A program made the position numbers and the translations under genes. This document shows positions 21,603 through 22,366 of a DNA stretch of 22,366 nt, piece after piece. The notes beneath the pieces were generated by a model. The model had not been told where the DNA came from. It was given only the letters and a program-made list of their open reading frames with translations, and did not search any database. Source of the stretch: Anaerolineales bacterium (lineage in GTDB: Bacteria > Chloroflexota > Anaerolineae > Anaerolineales > UBA4823); assembly GCA_022865865.1 (NCBI GenBank), contig JALHTN010000590.1, positions 1 to 22,366 on the forward strand. Direction: 5' to 3'. Each line of letters opens with the position of its first letter. The stretch's first letter is position 1.

Positions 21603-22037
21603 TCAAGAAACAGGAATCGCGGCAATCGCCATGACAATGGTGATCCCCGCCGCTATCCCCCATAGGGCTAAAAAGATATAAATTACTTTAAGAGAATCTG
21701 GCTTTCCGATACGGATACCGCGCTGCTGCATCAGCCTGCGGACCACAATTCCCCGTCCAGCGAAGTAGAGATACATGCCACCGCCGACCAAGCCAAAGTA
21801 CACCCATGCAGTGTTATTTAAAAGAAGCAACACTCCTGCAACCGGTAACGTCCAGAGGATTGCCGCGTCCCAATAAGCCTCCCCGCGCACGTCCGCATAG
21901 AACGATGGATCAACATCAGCTTCTGGTTCGACCAATCCCAGTTTTGCAGCCAGGATTGGATTAATCGCGCTGATCACCTGTCCCAACCAACCCAATGAAG
22001 AAATAATTGTCAGGATTATTCCCCATATGGTGTTCAT
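21603..22037 (-). CDS. Hypothetical four-helix membrane protein
   Basis: This 144-residue protein has hydrophobic stretches at about 5-25, 58-76, 79-98 and 118-140. A polar loop with EPEADVDPSFYADVRGEAYWD lies between helices 1 and 2, and a basic loop VVRRLMQQRGIRIG follows helix 3. GGAGAGACAGA directly precedes the ATG. I do not recognise the family. It lies 21 bases downstream of the gene at the window edge, so those two are one operon. A 248-base gap separates it from the next gene downstream, which may have its own promoter. Confidence 0.75.
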   Translation of the reverse strand: MNTIWGIILTIISSLGWLGQVISAINPILAAKLGLVEPEADVDPSFYADVRGEAYWDAAILWTLPVAGVLLLLNNTAWVYFGLVGGGMYLYFAGRGIVVRRLMQQRGIRIGKPDSLKVIYIFLALWGIAAGITIVMAIAAIPVS

Positions 22038-22058
22038 TCTGTCTCTCCTATGCAGCTG

Positions 22059-22366
22059 CTATAAACAATAAATCGTGTCGAAGTGGAGGATCGTCCATAG
22101 GATAAATGCCAGCCCGACGAATCCCCCGGCGGGGAAGGTGATCCACCAATTCAAGGTGAGCTTCGGATTCTCAAACCGTAGACTGGTCGCGGTGTTCATC
22201 AGGTTGGCCCAGACAAACCAGAAACTGACCAGCGCCAGCAGGTAAAATCCCCAGCGTGGGCTGACGAAAACGAGAATAATGCCGATGATACCGGTTGGGC
22301 AAGCGAGAAGCACATCCGCAACAGCAATTCCAAAATGAGTCTTTTGCTCGTGCCAGTCATCCGCCG
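22059..22366 (-). CDS. Membrane protein, 3' part only (5' end outside the window)
   Basis: The frame is open to the window edge, and 17 residues before the first ATG-like start look native (DDWHEQKTHFGIAVADVLL), so the start is probably beyond the window. Three hydrophobic helices are visible, roughly GIAVADVLLACPTGIIGIIL, WGFYLLALVSFWFVW and ITFPAGGFVGLAFILWTIL, with LRFENPKLTLNWW between the last two. The function is unknown. It is the first visible gene of the operon running leftward to 19824, all of it small membrane proteins apart from one SRPBCC protein. Confidence 0.65.
   Translation of the reverse strand, partial: ADDWHEQKTHFGIAVADVLLACPTGIIGIILVFVSPRWGFYLLALVSFWFVWANLMNTATSLRFENPKLTLNWWITFPAGGFVGLAFILWTILHFDTIYCL

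Overview
The window looks like a chromosomal segment of an uncultured Chloroflexota bacterium, most likely class Anaerolineae. This is inferred from gene content, not from a marker gene. The supporting signs are a secreted protein with a Pro/Thr-rich 'PTRTPxPT' linker and a C-terminal LPFTVR-type tail, a cyclase-AAA-TPR regulator, a LiaRS-like two-component pair, and several CPBP membrane proteases. There are no rRNA genes, tRNA genes, CRISPR arrays or recognisable transposase genes.

Layout. Positions 1-2372 (+) are the end of an electron-transfer operon: a ferredoxin-like protein cut by the window edge, an FAD/NAD(P) oxidoreductase probably started from an ATC codon, and a membrane protein with two His-x13-His pairs that could hold two b-type haems. 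Positions 2471-6993 (-) hold five genes: a pentad-repeat membrane protein, two CPBP proteases, a sensor kinase and its NarL/LiaR-type regulator. The pentad-repeat gene and the distal CPBP gene have upstream regions that align without gaps over at least 115 nt, and all three accessory genes carry the core element TTCC[AG]G[GA]CTCG. I read this as a candidate envelope-stress regulon. Position 7238-8476 (-) is a crotonyl-CoA carboxylase/reductase homologue whose expected CO2-site Phe-Glu pair reads Tyr-Asn. Position 8733-10583 (+) is an MsbA-type ABC exporter.

Positions 11329-15737 (+) hold the most striking locus: zinc ribbons, class III cyclase, AAA-type NTPase, TPR-like repeats and a SpoIIE/RsbU-type PP2C phosphatase. 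It is split into two overlapping frames at a TTTTGGGGG tract, and a single -1 shift restores one protein of about 1469 residues. Position 16207-19191 (-) encodes a large secreted metzincin-like protein with a DNRLRE-like lectin domain, a CARDB-like domain and Ig-like domains. It sits behind a strong promoter and a leader of about 200 nt containing a two-codon minigene. Positions 19824-22366 (-) are an operon of small four-helix membrane proteins and an SRPBCC protein. A roughly 93% identical relic of the last gene's 3' end lies about 9 kb away at 10786-10909.

All calls come from reading the sequence by eye. Family names rest on recognised motifs; no database search was run.
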